From a virus, in the IMG/VR virus record IMGVR_UViG_3300034073_002788, positions 1 through 46,779 of that record: a stretch of DNA of 46,779 bases; one strand, 5' to 3'. The notes beneath the pieces are model-generated. The model had not been told where the DNA came from. It did no database searches and saw only the letters and a program-made list of their open reading frames with translations. Positions 6,954 to 13,385 of the stretch are shown here, in pieces. Both the position numbers and the translations under genes were made by a program. How positions within the stretch are numbered: the first letter of the stretch is position 1; the number at the start of each line of letters is the position of its first letter.

Positions 6954-7309
6954 AACTGCACCTCCTCGCCGTTGAGGTATACAGGACAGGTCACGACGCC
7001 ACTCTTTAGCCACGCCTCTCGGATGCACATTTCGATGTATGCAGACAGCTTCCACTTCGCGCCCGTCTGTGGATGATCGATGAAGCCACTTGAAGACGCA
7101 AACCGTGAGAATCTGATGGTAATGCAGTCCGTAATGCTGTCGGTAATGTTGATGTGTAGTATTTCGCCGTTATTCCACTCCAGGAAATACCATGCAGCAT
7201 GGTCTTCCACGATACGATGGATCTCCCAGCCGCCGCCCAGCTGCGTTAGCAGTGGTCGAAGATATTTCTCAAGATGCGATAAATACTTGGAATATTCGTT
7301 CTCTCTCAC
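6950..7309 (-). CDS. Unknown protein, tandem paralogue
   Basis: A 119-residue protein starting with GTG at 7309, overlapping the upstream stop as GTGA, after GGAGG. It is related to the next gene (6555-6953) along its whole length. Predicted alpha/beta, soluble, about neutral. I do not recognise the family. Its tight coupling to membrane genes suggests a shared membrane-associated task. Confidence 0.65.
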   Translation of the reverse strand: MRENEYSKYLSHLEKYLRPLLTQLGGGWEIHRIVEDHAAWYFLEWNNGEILHINITDSITDCITIRFSRFASSSGFIDHPQTGAKWKLSAYIEMCIREAWLKSGVVTCPVYLNGEEVQL

Positions 7310-7749
7310 AACTCCACCTCCTGTACAGGTTCTCCGTGCCGACTAATCGTAATCGTTCGAGCTGCCGCAGGCAGCCCCAGGCGCTCCCTGGCGGCTGCCA
7401 CCTCAGCGCTGATAACGCCGTTGTCGCCCTTCAGCACCCCGCGGATCTGTCCTACGCCCCACTCGTTCGTCACAAGCGCTTCGACCAGAGCACCGCGATC
7501 GCCCGGCGGTATCGCACATTCTGTCAAGTTGCGCGGCGCTTCGGGCTCCTCCTGGGCAGCAGACGGGCTGTCTGGCCTGTCTGTCTGTCCCGGCTGCGTC
7601 GTCTGGGGCTGGGGCTTGCCATAAAATGCGCCCTTCAGCGGCGCTCTTACACCAAATGCTTCGAGCAGCGGAATGACGACTCGGGCGTAGACGATGGCGA
7701 TTACGCCTATGGCAGCGCACAACGCATAGAGATAGACGACATCGCCCAT
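7306..7749 (-). CDS. Membrane-anchored protein of unknown function
   Basis: A 147-residue protein. One N-terminal transmembrane helix (YLYALCAAIGVIAIVYARVVI), a Pro/Gln/Thr-rich linker (QPQTTQPGQTDRPDSPSAA), and a C-terminal helical domain (LVEALVTNEWGVGQIRGVLKGDNGVISAEVAAARERL) that looks HTH-like. Together with the four-helix gene just upstream it may be a split version of the membrane-HTH protein at 5932-6558. Confidence 0.6.
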   Translation of the reverse strand: MGDVVYLYALCAAIGVIAIVYARVVIPLLEAFGVRAPLKGAFYGKPQPQTTQPGQTDRPDSPSAAQEEPEAPRNLTECAIPPGDRGALVEALVTNEWGVGQIRGVLKGDNGVISAEVAAARERLGLPAAARTITISRHGEPVQEVEL

Positions 7750-7761
7750 CGAAGCCTCCTC

Positions 7762-8211
7762 CTACTTCTTCAGCAGCCATTCGGGAGTGACATCGCCACC
7801 GATAATCAGCACGATGGCGACCAGCCACGGCATACCCGCAACCACAACCAGCGGTTCCCAGTACGCCGCAACGTTGAATGTGACCGATGCCAACAATGAG
7901 CCCACATACACCACCCACATGCGCCGATCCTCGCGTGCGAGCTCGATACCGCCCCACTGGCCGAGTGTCAGGCCGAGTTGGAGCGCCAACGCCAACGCCG
8001 CCTGGGCCGGTGATGCAACCACGTCGCCGATGATCCGCCAGGGCTGCCAGAGTGGCACAGCCTGTCCCAGGACACCGTAGAGTGTGCCGACCGCGCTCAG
8101 CGCGATGAGACACCACATGGCCGAGCGTAGCACGATGGTCAGCGCCTGTGCTGCCTGTGCGCCGTCGATATGCGCGGTGCGGAGCGGACGTGAAACGGTG
8201 CGGTTGTTCAT
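7762..8211 (-). CDS. Four-helix membrane protein
   Basis: A 149-residue protein with four predicted transmembrane helices (about 25-50, 65-82, 95-112 and 117-137). The segment VYVGSLLASVTFNVAAYWEP resembles SLGAVVVSICYNTLAGLFH of the membrane-HTH protein downstream, suggesting distant common ancestry without the HTH tail. ATG at 8211 overlaps the stop of the tiny gene before it. Confidence 0.65.
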   Translation of the reverse strand: MNNRTVSRPLRTAHIDGAQAAQALTIVLRSAMWCLIALSAVGTLYGVLGQAVPLWQPWRIIGDVVASPAQAALALALQLGLTLGQWGGIELAREDRRMWVVYVGSLLASVTFNVAAYWEPLVVVAGMPWLVAIVLIIGGDVTPEWLLKK

Positions 8212-8306
8212 GGTGCCACCTGCACCACGATGCTATAGCGGTCGAACAGCCACGCGACGACGAACGCGAACAGAACCAAGCCCGCCACAGCCTGGCCGAT
8301 GCTCAT
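8208..8306 (-). CDS. Tiny one-helix membrane peptide (32 aa)
   Basis: The frame from ATG 8306 encodes 32 residues with a single helix (QAVAGLVLFAFVVAWLF) and ends in TGA overlapping the next ATG. GGAGGAGAG lies eight bases upstream. In-frame ATGs at 8324 and 8342 would add a charged N-terminus (MTEEERMEERAP), giving up to 44 residues. Dual starts are a known holin/antiholin trick. Candidate holin, inferred from size, topology and position. Confidence 0.6.
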   Translation of the reverse strand: MSIGQAVAGLVLFAFVVAWLFDRYSIVVQVAP

Positions 8307-8334
8307 GGGTGCTCTCTCCTCCATACGCTCCTCC

Positions 8335-8409
8335 TCAGTCATTGGTGATCTGCCACGCGACGTAGCAGATCAGCACGGTTGCAATCGCCACGATTAGCAG
8401 CCAGTCCAC
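8335..8409 (-). CDS. Tiny one-helix membrane peptide (24 aa)
   Basis: GTG at 8409 overlaps the stop of the preceding gene (TAGTG) and follows GAGGAGGAG. It encodes 24 residues, nearly all one hydrophobic helix (WLLIVAIATVLICYVAW). Chained stop-start overlaps on both sides support translation. Confidence 0.5.
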   Translation of the reverse strand: MDWLLIVAIATVLICYVAWQITND

Positions 8410-8504
8410 TACTCCTCCTCGACGAACTGCTCCATCAACTTCAGGAACCCCAACACGGCCATGCCAACGAGAATCAACGAACCGACCGCGTACCACTCGT
8501 CCAT
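8409..8504 (-). CDS. Tiny one-helix membrane peptide (31 aa)
   Basis: ATG at 8504 directly follows the stop of the regulator gene, whose 3' end (GGAGGAGGAGG) supplies a strong SD. It encodes 31 residues: a short polar start (MDEWYA), one helix (VGSLILVGMAVLGFL) and an acidic end (EQFVEEE). This is the first of three such peptides in a row. Confidence 0.55.
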   Translation of the reverse strand: MDEWYAVGSLILVGMAVLGFLKLMEQFVEEE

Positions 8505-8735
8505 TTAGTCCTCCTCCTCCAACTTGAGTAGATCGCCCGGCTCGCAGTCGAGCCAGGCACAGAGCCGAGCGAGATCTTCCATCGGCAACCGGCGCAACTC
8601 GTTGCGCATCAGCCGATCCACCACGGTGCGTGATGCACCACTCTCGCGTGCGATCTGGCGCACGCCGTAGTAGCGGAGATTCGCTGCACCACGCTCCATA
8701 ACCAACTGTTTCAACCTGTTGCGTACGTGTTTCAT
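8505..8735 (-). CDS. Cro/CI-like (XRE) HTH regulator
   Basis: A 76-residue protein with an XRE-type helix-turn-helix (YYGVRQIARESGASRTVVDRLMRNELRRLPMEDLARLCAWLDCEPGDLL), close to the HTH_26 group. I chose ATG 8735 because a perfect promoter ends six bases before it, predicting a leaderless mRNA; the in-frame ATG at 8756 lies inside that promoter. It starts the leftward membrane-gene operon and faces the rightward early promoter. The inverted repeat TGTCTCAC/GTGAGACA (8749-8783) is a likely operator. It probably acts as the immunity or early-switch repressor. Confidence 0.85.
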   Translation of the reverse strand: MKHVRNRLKQLVMERGAANLRYYGVRQIARESGASRTVVDRLMRNELRRLPMEDLARLCAWLDCEPGDLLKLEEED

Positions 8736-8741
8736 GACTGC

Positions 8742-8770
8742 ATTATACTGTCTCACGAGTGACGTGTCAA
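8742..8770 (-). promoter_or_regulatory. Consensus sigma70 promoter for the XRE regulator
   Basis: Minus strand: TTGACA (8770-8765), 17-bp spacer, TATAAT (8747-8742). Counting six bases on puts +1 at the A of the ATG, as in lambda cI transcribed from PRM. Confidence 0.85.
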
Positions 8771-8783
8771 ACGAAGTGAGACA
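8749..8783. promoter_or_regulatory. Candidate operator TGTCTCAC-N19-GTGAGACA
   Basis: Perfect 8-bp inverted repeat (8749-8756 and 8776-8783) that brackets the regulator -35 box and lies between the divergent promoters. Spacing of about 27 bp centre to centre suggests two half-sites or two dimers. Confidence 0.6.
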
Positions 8784-8797
8784 ATCGTATCACCTAG

Positions 8798-8826
8798 TTG
8801 ACGCGCCGCAATAAGTATGGTATATT
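8798..8826 (+). promoter_or_regulatory. Rightward early promoter
   Basis: TTGACG (8798-8803), 17-bp spacer, TATATT (8821-8826), with transcription expected near 8833 and the first gene at 8865. Confidence 0.75.
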
Positions 8827-8864
8827 TAATGGCGTGAGGGGCAGTATGTAGCAGGAGAACCACC

Positions 8865-9482
8865 ATGAACCTGGCAATCACCGGACGCAACCGCCGCAAT
8901 GTCGAACTGGACGCCGAGTTTATCGTCACCGCCGTGAACAACGCGCTGGAGCGCGTGGGCGACGATGGCCGTTGGAAGCGGGCCATCGAGAAGGCGGCGA
9001 CGTGGCTGATGGCACAGGACGCGCTCGTCTACGACGGCGACACGAGCGAGCTCGTCGGCGTCGGCAGCGCCACGAGCGACCGCACCTACACGCCGTCGCC
9101 GCTCTCGTGCCAGTGCGAGGCGTTCGCGAAGAACGCGCCGTGTTGGCACCGTGCGGCTGCCCTGCTCGTGAAGCGTGCTGCCGAAATGCTCGACAAAACG
9201 TACCTTGAGGACGTTGCCATCCGTCTGGCTACGTGGCAGGAGCGCGGCTGGGTGCCCCAGAGCATGGACATTGTCGAGCTGAAGGGCGGCGAGCGGTTCG
9301 CCGAGTGGCGTGACACCCAGGGCCGCCGGTGGACGGCAGATCTCGCCGCCAACGAGAACTACGTGGTACTGCCCTTGCACTGCCGGGAGATCGGCCAGCT
9401 GGCCGCGGAGCGGTTGGTACTGACGCCGCAGCGCTTGGAGCGGGCGCGGCAGTGGATCGCCGATATGGTGGAGTTCATCTAG
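8865..9482 (+). CDS. SWIM zinc-finger protein
   Basis: A 205-residue protein, the first gene of the rightward operon, with GGAG before ATG. A SWIM-type zinc motif is visible: C82-x-C84-x8-C93-x-H95 (SCQCEAFAKNAPCWH). The rest is unrecognised. SWIM fingers bind DNA or proteins and occur in helicases and recombination factors. Being first after the early promoter, it may be a regulator or host-takeover factor. Confidence 0.7.
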   Translation: MNLAITGRNRRNVELDAEFIVTAVNNALERVGDDGRWKRAIEKAATWLMAQDALVYDGDTSELVGVGSATSDRTYTPSPLSCQCEAFAKNAPCWHRAAALLVKRAAEMLDKTYLEDVAIRLATWQERGWVPQSMDIVELKGGERFAEWRDTQGRRWTADLAANENYVVLPLHCREIGQLAAERLVLTPQRLERARQWIADMVEFI

Positions 9483-9499
9483 GATAGTCAATCGTAGCC

Positions 9500-9522
9500 G
9501 GGCGGGGTGCTGAGCCCCGCCC
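9500..9522 (+). promoter_or_regulatory. GC-rich hairpin abutting a Shine-Dalgarno site
   Basis: GGGCGGGG pairs with CCCCGCCC (loop TGCTGAG). It ends three bases before GGAGGA, the SD of the gene at 9540. There is no T run, so it is more likely an mRNA stability or translation element than a terminator. Confidence 0.5.
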
Positions 9523-9539
9523 CAGGAGGAGATGGAACT

Positions 9540-9875
9540 ATGATCACCTTGCTTTCGACCGTCGTTGCACCCGCGTTTAGCGCCGGTGCACTCGTACTCA
9601 CGCCCGTGTACGCCGACCAGCTCCCCGGGTTTCTCCGCGGTGTCACGCGCAACTTGTGCGGGCATCCCGTGACGGTGAGCGTGCTTCGGGAGCTGTGCCC
9701 GACGCTGCCCGAGGCCGAGCGTGGCTTCTGGACGGGCGACACCGTGGGCCTAGCCGTGAGGCCGAAGGGCGGAGTTCGTGGGGCGTCGCAGCAGGGTGAC
9801 ACGCTCGTGACGTTGGGCGATCTGGAGGCGGTGTTGGTGGAGTGGAAGCCGGAGGTGCGCCATGACGACATCTAA
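9540..9875 (+). CDS. Possible DUF1874 / AcrIII-1-like protein
   Basis: A 111-residue protein starting at ATG 9540 after AGGAGGA. Segment order resembles the DUF1874 (STIV B116) family, which includes the viral ring nuclease AcrIII-1. The signs are an AFS motif near the start (F13, S14), CGH followed by T and a leucine helix (G41-H42, TVSVLRELC), then a GD strand (WTGDTVGLAV), an R-G-x-L turn and LGDLEAVLVEW. H42 would correspond to the active-site histidine. The conserved glutamate after the arginine seems replaced by glutamine (QQGDTL), so activity is uncertain. This is a pattern match made by eye. Confidence 0.4.
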   Translation: MITLLSTVVAPAFSAGALVLTPVYADQLPGFLRGVTRNLCGHPVTVSVLRELCPTLPEAERGFWTGDTVGLAVRPKGGVRGASQQGDTLVTLGDLEAVLVEWKPEVRHDDI

Positions 9876-10056
9876 GAAGCGCACCGTCACCGTCCTGCTC
9901 GCCGGGTTGCTCCTCGCCCTCCTGCTCGCCTGTGCCCCTGCGCCGATCAGTCAGGAGGAGGCGTGGCGGCAGTGCAATGAGGATCCGCACTGCCACCCGG
10001 CGCCGGGTTGGGTGGCTAGGGAGTGGGAAGAAGAGCGCAGCCGACAAGGAAAGTGA
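9862..10056 (+). CDS. Small lipoprotein
   Basis: A 64-residue protein. Basic start (MTTSKKR), hydrophobic helix, then the lipobox LLAC, with C24 the predicted lipidated cysteine. The mature part of about 40 residues is polar with two further cysteines. It overlaps the previous gene by 14 bases. Phage lipoproteins of this size serve in superinfection exclusion or as outer spanins; early-operon placement favours exclusion. Confidence 0.75.
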   Translation: MTTSKKRTVTVLLAGLLLALLLACAPAPISQEEAWRQCNEDPHCHPAPGWVAREWEEERSRQGK

Positions 10057-10062
10057 CACGAC

Positions 10063-10089
10063 AAAGCCCCGGGGAAACCCGGGGCTTTT
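10063..10089 (+). terminator. Bidirectional terminator between convergent operons
   Basis: 9-bp stem AGCCCCGGG/CCCGGGGCT with a GAAA loop, followed by TTTTCTCTT on the plus strand and preceded by AAA. It ends the early operon and can also stop leftward RNR transcripts. Confidence 0.8.
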
Positions 10090-10157
10090 CTCTTGCCGTC
10101 CAAACGTACCACCGCGTCCGTTCCGTGCGTCCTGAGCCCGCCTAGAGGCTCACAGGG

Positions 10158-11062
10158 CTACACCTCGCACAGCCCTGCGACACACGCGAGCTCCTGAGCC
10201 GCGTTGGTGAGATCCGTCTGCTCGTAGTGGTAGATGCGCGAGAAGTCGATCTCGGGGAACTCGGCAACACGCCGCTCATACTCCTCGCGGTCGATCTCCA
10301 CGTAGGGCATATTGTCGTACATGGCGTCCGACGCCGGGAGGAACGACATGCCGCCGAGCGAGTGACGGTTGTCCCACACCCAGTCGCGCAACTCCTCCAC
10401 CTCGTGCGGGCGATAGGTCACTGTGCAACTCGGATTATGTTCAGTCCACGCCATTTTGTTCTGAAGCCAAATGTCACACTGCTCAATGGCGCTATGGTCA
10501 TTCCGCGTGATGGCACCCTCCGGCGAGCGCACGGGGAACTGCGCCACCCAGGTGGTCGCGTTCTCTGCCGTCTGGCCGTTCTCGGGCACCATTGGGGCAC
10601 CGGCGTCACGCAGTACGTGGTAGATCGGCGAATGAGCACCTACCCGCACGTTGCGGACGTAGTAGGGTGCCCAGCGAGCATGCAAGCCTGACGAACAGTT
10701 CACGAGTTGCGACGTGTTGCCGCTGGGCTTGACACAGGTGATCGCCGCGGAGGGGTTGATACCGAGCTGCTTGGCGTAACGTGCGTTGACAAACTGCGCA
10801 ACACGTCGCAGCTCTTCCTGCCAGACGAGGATGTGGGGCGCGTCCATCTGGCCGGTGATATCGACACCGAGCAAGCGCTCCTCTTCACAGTTGCGCTGCC
10901 ACTCGGGACGCAGGCCAGGGAAGTGGGTTGCCATCGACTGAATGGTGCCGATGATCGTTGCCACCTCCACTTTGTCCGCCATGTCGTCGTAGGTGTCCTC
11001 GGCGCGTGCAATGGCCGCGCTGAGGTTGCACAGTTGCATCGAGCGGAGGGCAATCTCACCAC
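10158..11062 (-). CDS. nrdJ: Class II ribonucleotide reductase, exon 2
   Basis: The 3' exon begins at 11062 with GT GGT GAG ATT, completing the NPCGEI motif after splicing. It contains LCNL, whose cysteine pairs with the exon 1 cysteine during ribose reduction, KPSGNTSQ, and a C-terminal C-x4-C (ELACVAGLCEV) that matches the re-reducing cysteine pair of the monomeric adenosylcobalamin enzyme. Joined to exon 1 the protein is about 639 residues, shorter than the 739-residue Lactobacillus leichmannii enzyme. It reduces ribonucleotides to deoxyribonucleotides for phage DNA synthesis and needs coenzyme B12 but not oxygen. An internal ATG at 11039 would give only a non-functional fragment. Confidence 0.9.
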
Positions 11063-11295
11063 CACGTCTGTTAGCCTACCGCTGTGCGGTATCCTGTGGT
11101 CATTTCTGCCACAGTCTGCACCTTCCTGTAGCGTTATGGGTGCAGGTCAGAGCACATCACCATCTCGTTCGAGATGCCCCTTGTTGCTCGTTCGCGCCTT
11201 CCCGTGAGGGCTGTGCGACGGAGTTACCCACGCCTGGGCTTCCTCCGTTATTCAGGGTTTTCATAGTGTGTCGCCACGCTATGCCGCTAGGGTTA
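11063..11295 (-). ncRNA. Self-splicing intron, probably group I, in nrdJ
   Basis: This 233-nt insert interrupts the RNR gene with in-frame stops, and removing it restores GTNP-C-GEIALRSMQLCNL exactly. Group I hallmarks: the 5' exon ends in U and the intron ends in G. A P1-like helix pairs exon CCGU with intron GCGG, placing a U-G wobble at the splice site. A P2 hairpin (CAUAG...CUAUG) is capped by a GCGA tetraloop. Further stems are ACGGAG/CUCCGU, CAUCUC/GAGAUG, CUGCACC/GGUGCAG, UGUGG/CCACA and UACCGC/GCGGUA. I could not assign P3/P7 with confidence. No homing endonuclease frame is inside. Confidence 0.8.
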
Positions 11296-12310
11296 ACGGA
11301 TTGGTCCCAAACTCCGCCGGTTTTCGTCGCTCCGGTCGCCAGTCGTTCGCCGCCACGCGGCTGAAGAACCCAGGCTCCCCGCGCCCTGAGCGTACCATCT
11401 CGTCGAACTGATCCTCGAACTGTTCCCACGTCGGCTCTTCGGCCCAGACGACTGAGTTGTTCGCGTTCCACCTTTGCTCGTTGCCGACGAGGTTGTCGCC
11501 ACTCTTGCACTCCAACATCTCCTGATCACCGGCGGAGAACAGACTAATGAGTGCCGTACGCCTGACGCCACCGCTCACCGCCGCGTTGCCCACCGAGCAC
11601 ATGATGTCATGCGCGTCGATCGGGCGCAGCCACCCACCCTGTCGTGCCAGGATGCGACCGCGCACGAACGCGAGCATCGCACGCAGCGGCTCAGGGCCAC
11701 TCGCACGACCGCCCTTGATACGCAGCGGCGTACCAGCTGGGCGCACGAGGCTCAGATCGAACTGAACGTCACCACCGGCGAACCACGTTTCAATACCCAC
11801 GCGCAGCGCCGCGGCCCAACCCTCCGTCGTATCCTCCACGACGTGCGTATGGGCGAACAACCCGCGCTGCGGAAGCACGTGCGGCAGCTTCGCGACGTAG
11901 TGGCGCTCGACCGAGTAACCGACGCCACAGCCGCTCATGGAGATAATCAGCGCTTCGACGAACGCATCTAGGCTATCCACGGCCATGTAGGCGCAATTGT
12001 AGATCGCCAGGTTGTTGCGCCGTGCCGCCGGGCCTGCCATGGCGAGTAGGCGCATCGATGGCATCACGCGCATCTCGCGGATTGACTGAGCAATGCGCTC
12101 GTAGGTGCTGTCTGGCAGCCGGTTTTGGGACAGCTCGCGCAGGAAGTCAACGGCGCGATCCACCGTCTCAACCCACGTCTCGCGCCGACCGAGCTCGTAG
12201 TTGAAGCGCGAATACTTATCGAAGAACTGGAATTGCTGAAGGGCCGTGGGGAAGAACTGGCTGGACTCGTGATAGGCGTACCGGACAGTGAGCGGAATAG
12301 GGCGATCCAT
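11296..12310 (-). CDS. nrdJ: Class II ribonucleotide reductase, exon 1
   Basis: The 5' exon (338 codons plus one base) starts at ATG 12310 after GAGGA. It holds the N-terminal part of the adenosylcobalamin-dependent reductase: RLLAMAGPAARRNNLAIYNCAYM (first redox cysteine), SMSGCGVGYSVE, and VSGGVRRTALISLFSAGD. It ends GTNP plus T, the first base of the radical cysteine codon. Without splicing, translation would run on to LTLAA and stop at 11279. The gene is on the minus strand, opposite to its neighbours, with palindromic element A just upstream, so it is probably transcribed alone. Confidence 0.9.
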
Positions 12311-12338
12311 ACAATCCTCGTGATAGGGTTGACGCGGC

Positions 12339-12390
12339 GAATATGGATCACAGTCCTATAGATATATTTATAGGGGTCTGATCCATATTC
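12339..12390. repeat. 50-bp palindrome family, copy A
   Basis: Arms GAATATGGATCA / TGATCCATATTC around an AT-rich core (CCTATA...TATAGG); 52 bp. It is the most divergent copy (ATGG instead of ATTG) and lies 28 bp upstream of nrdJ, so it may be its promoter or operator. Confidence 0.75.
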
Positions 12391-12439
12391 CTCAGAACGA
12401 CGGGCCTGGGCGACGAAACAGACAGCGACTATTGGCGGC

Positions 12440-12489
12440 GAATATTGATCTCTGACCTTAATATATATATAGGTTGAAGATCAATATTC
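12440..12489. repeat. 50-bp palindrome family, copy B
   Basis: Arms GAATATTGATC / GATCAATATTC, core TTAATATATATATAGG. It ends five bases before the TTGACA of the promoter at 12495 and is nearly identical to copy D read on the opposite strand. Confidence 0.8.
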
Positions 12490-12494
12490 CCCGT

Positions 12495-12523
12495 TTGACA
12501 CCCGAGCTAACGTGCTATATAAT
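12495..12523 (+). promoter_or_regulatory. Consensus promoter for the RecT-like gene
   Basis: TTGACA (12495-12500), 17-bp spacer, TATAAT (12518-12523): a perfect sigma70 match. The -10 box lies inside an inverted repeat. Confidence 0.85.
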
Positions 12524-12537
12524 GCTATCACGTTAGC
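12506..12537. promoter_or_regulatory. Operator-like inverted repeat over the -10 box
   Basis: GCTAACGTG (12506-12514) and CACGTTAGC (12529-12537) form a perfect 9-bp inverted repeat with a 14-bp spacer that contains TATAAT. A repressor bound here would block the promoter. The protein is unknown; the sequence differs from the TGTCTCAC operator. Confidence 0.65.
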
Positions 12538-12562
12538 CGTGATTATGCAAGGAGTGAGTGTA

Positions 12563-13300
12563 ATGACTGACATCATCGTACGACCAAACGCCGGGCTGGA
12601 TGAGGTTCTGACGCTGGGCAAAACCCTGGCGGCTTCTGGCTACTTCAACGACACACGAGATGCGGCACAGGCTGCCGTGAAAGTGCTCGCTGGCCAGGAG
12701 CTTGGCCTCGGGCCGATTGCGTCGATGACGGGCATCTACATTGTCAAAGGGCGCGTGACGATGAGTGCGAACCTGATGGCTGCTCAGATTAAGCGCTCGG
12801 GGCGGTACAACTACCGCGTGACGACGATGACGAATGACGCCGTCGTCGTGGAGTTTTACGAGAGCGGCCAGAGCATTGGTGTCAGCAGCTATACGGCTGA
12901 CGACGCCAAGGCCGCGGGGCTGTGGGGCTCTTCGGATCCCTGGAAGAAATCACCCAGAAACATGCTCTTTGCTCGTGCCATGTCGAACGGGGCCAGGTGG
13001 TTTTGTCCTGACATCTTCGCCGGACCGGTCTACACTCCTGACGAGATGGAGACGGAGGGGCCGATGCTGCCGCCTGCGCCACCCGTGAACGTGTTGACTG
13101 GTGAGGTGGTTGAGCAGGACGAGCGCCAGGTGCTGATTACCGAGTTGCGCGGACTGTACCGCGAGGCCAAGAGCGCCGGGGTGAGTGACCTGCCGACCAA
13201 AGAGCAGATTGCTTCCAGTTCGGTGGAGCAGCTGCGGGCCATTGCCGACACGCTCCGCGAGATGATCCACGCGGTGCAACTCGATCAGAGCGTCGCGTAA
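12563..13300 (+). CDS. RecT-like single-strand annealing protein (putative)
   Basis: A 245-residue protein starting at ATG 12563 after AAGGAGTGAG. It contains LGLGPIASMTGIYIVKGRVTMSANLMAAQIKRSGRYNYRV and later WKKSPRNMLFARAMSNGARWFCPDIFAGPVYTPDEM, the ordered blocks of a phage family often labelled RecT-like or recombination-associated. The C-terminal 70 residues are a helical tail. It would anneal single strands in recombination-dependent replication, fitting the helicase and primase genes that follow. The assignment is from remembered motif patterns. Confidence 0.6.
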   Translation: MTDIIVRPNAGLDEVLTLGKTLAASGYFNDTRDAAQAAVKVLAGQELGLGPIASMTGIYIVKGRVTMSANLMAAQIKRSGRYNYRVTTMTNDAVVVEFYESGQSIGVSSYTADDAKAAGLWGSSDPWKKSPRNMLFARAMSNGARWFCPDIFAGPVYTPDEMETEGPMLPPAPPVNVLTGEVVEQDERQVLITELRGLYREAKSAGVSDLPTKEQIASSSVEQLRAIADTLREMIHAVQLDQSVA

Positions 13301-13315
13301 TTGGCGGTAGAATGA

Positions 13316-13348
13316 AAGCCAGGTACCGAGATCAGCGGTACCTGGCTT
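13316..13348 (+). terminator. Terminator after the RecT-like gene
   Basis: 13-bp perfect stem (AAGCCAGGTACCG/CGGTACCTGGCTT) with a seven-base loop, followed by TTGTTTCC. Only a short T stretch follows, but the stem is strong and lies 16 bp after the stop. Confidence 0.7.
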
Positions 13349-13385
13349 GTTTCCCCATCCGCGCCAACGAAGATGATTATACCAC

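Noticed and set aside
8826-9665. 279-residue minus-strand frame opposite the SWIM protein gene
   Set aside because: It is antisense to a gene with a promoter, SD and zinc motif and has low-complexity Arg-rich sequence.
11063-11295. Intein or frameshift between the two RNR parts
   Set aside because: The insert has in-frame stops and a precise joining restores a conserved motif, so an RNA intron fits and an intein does not.
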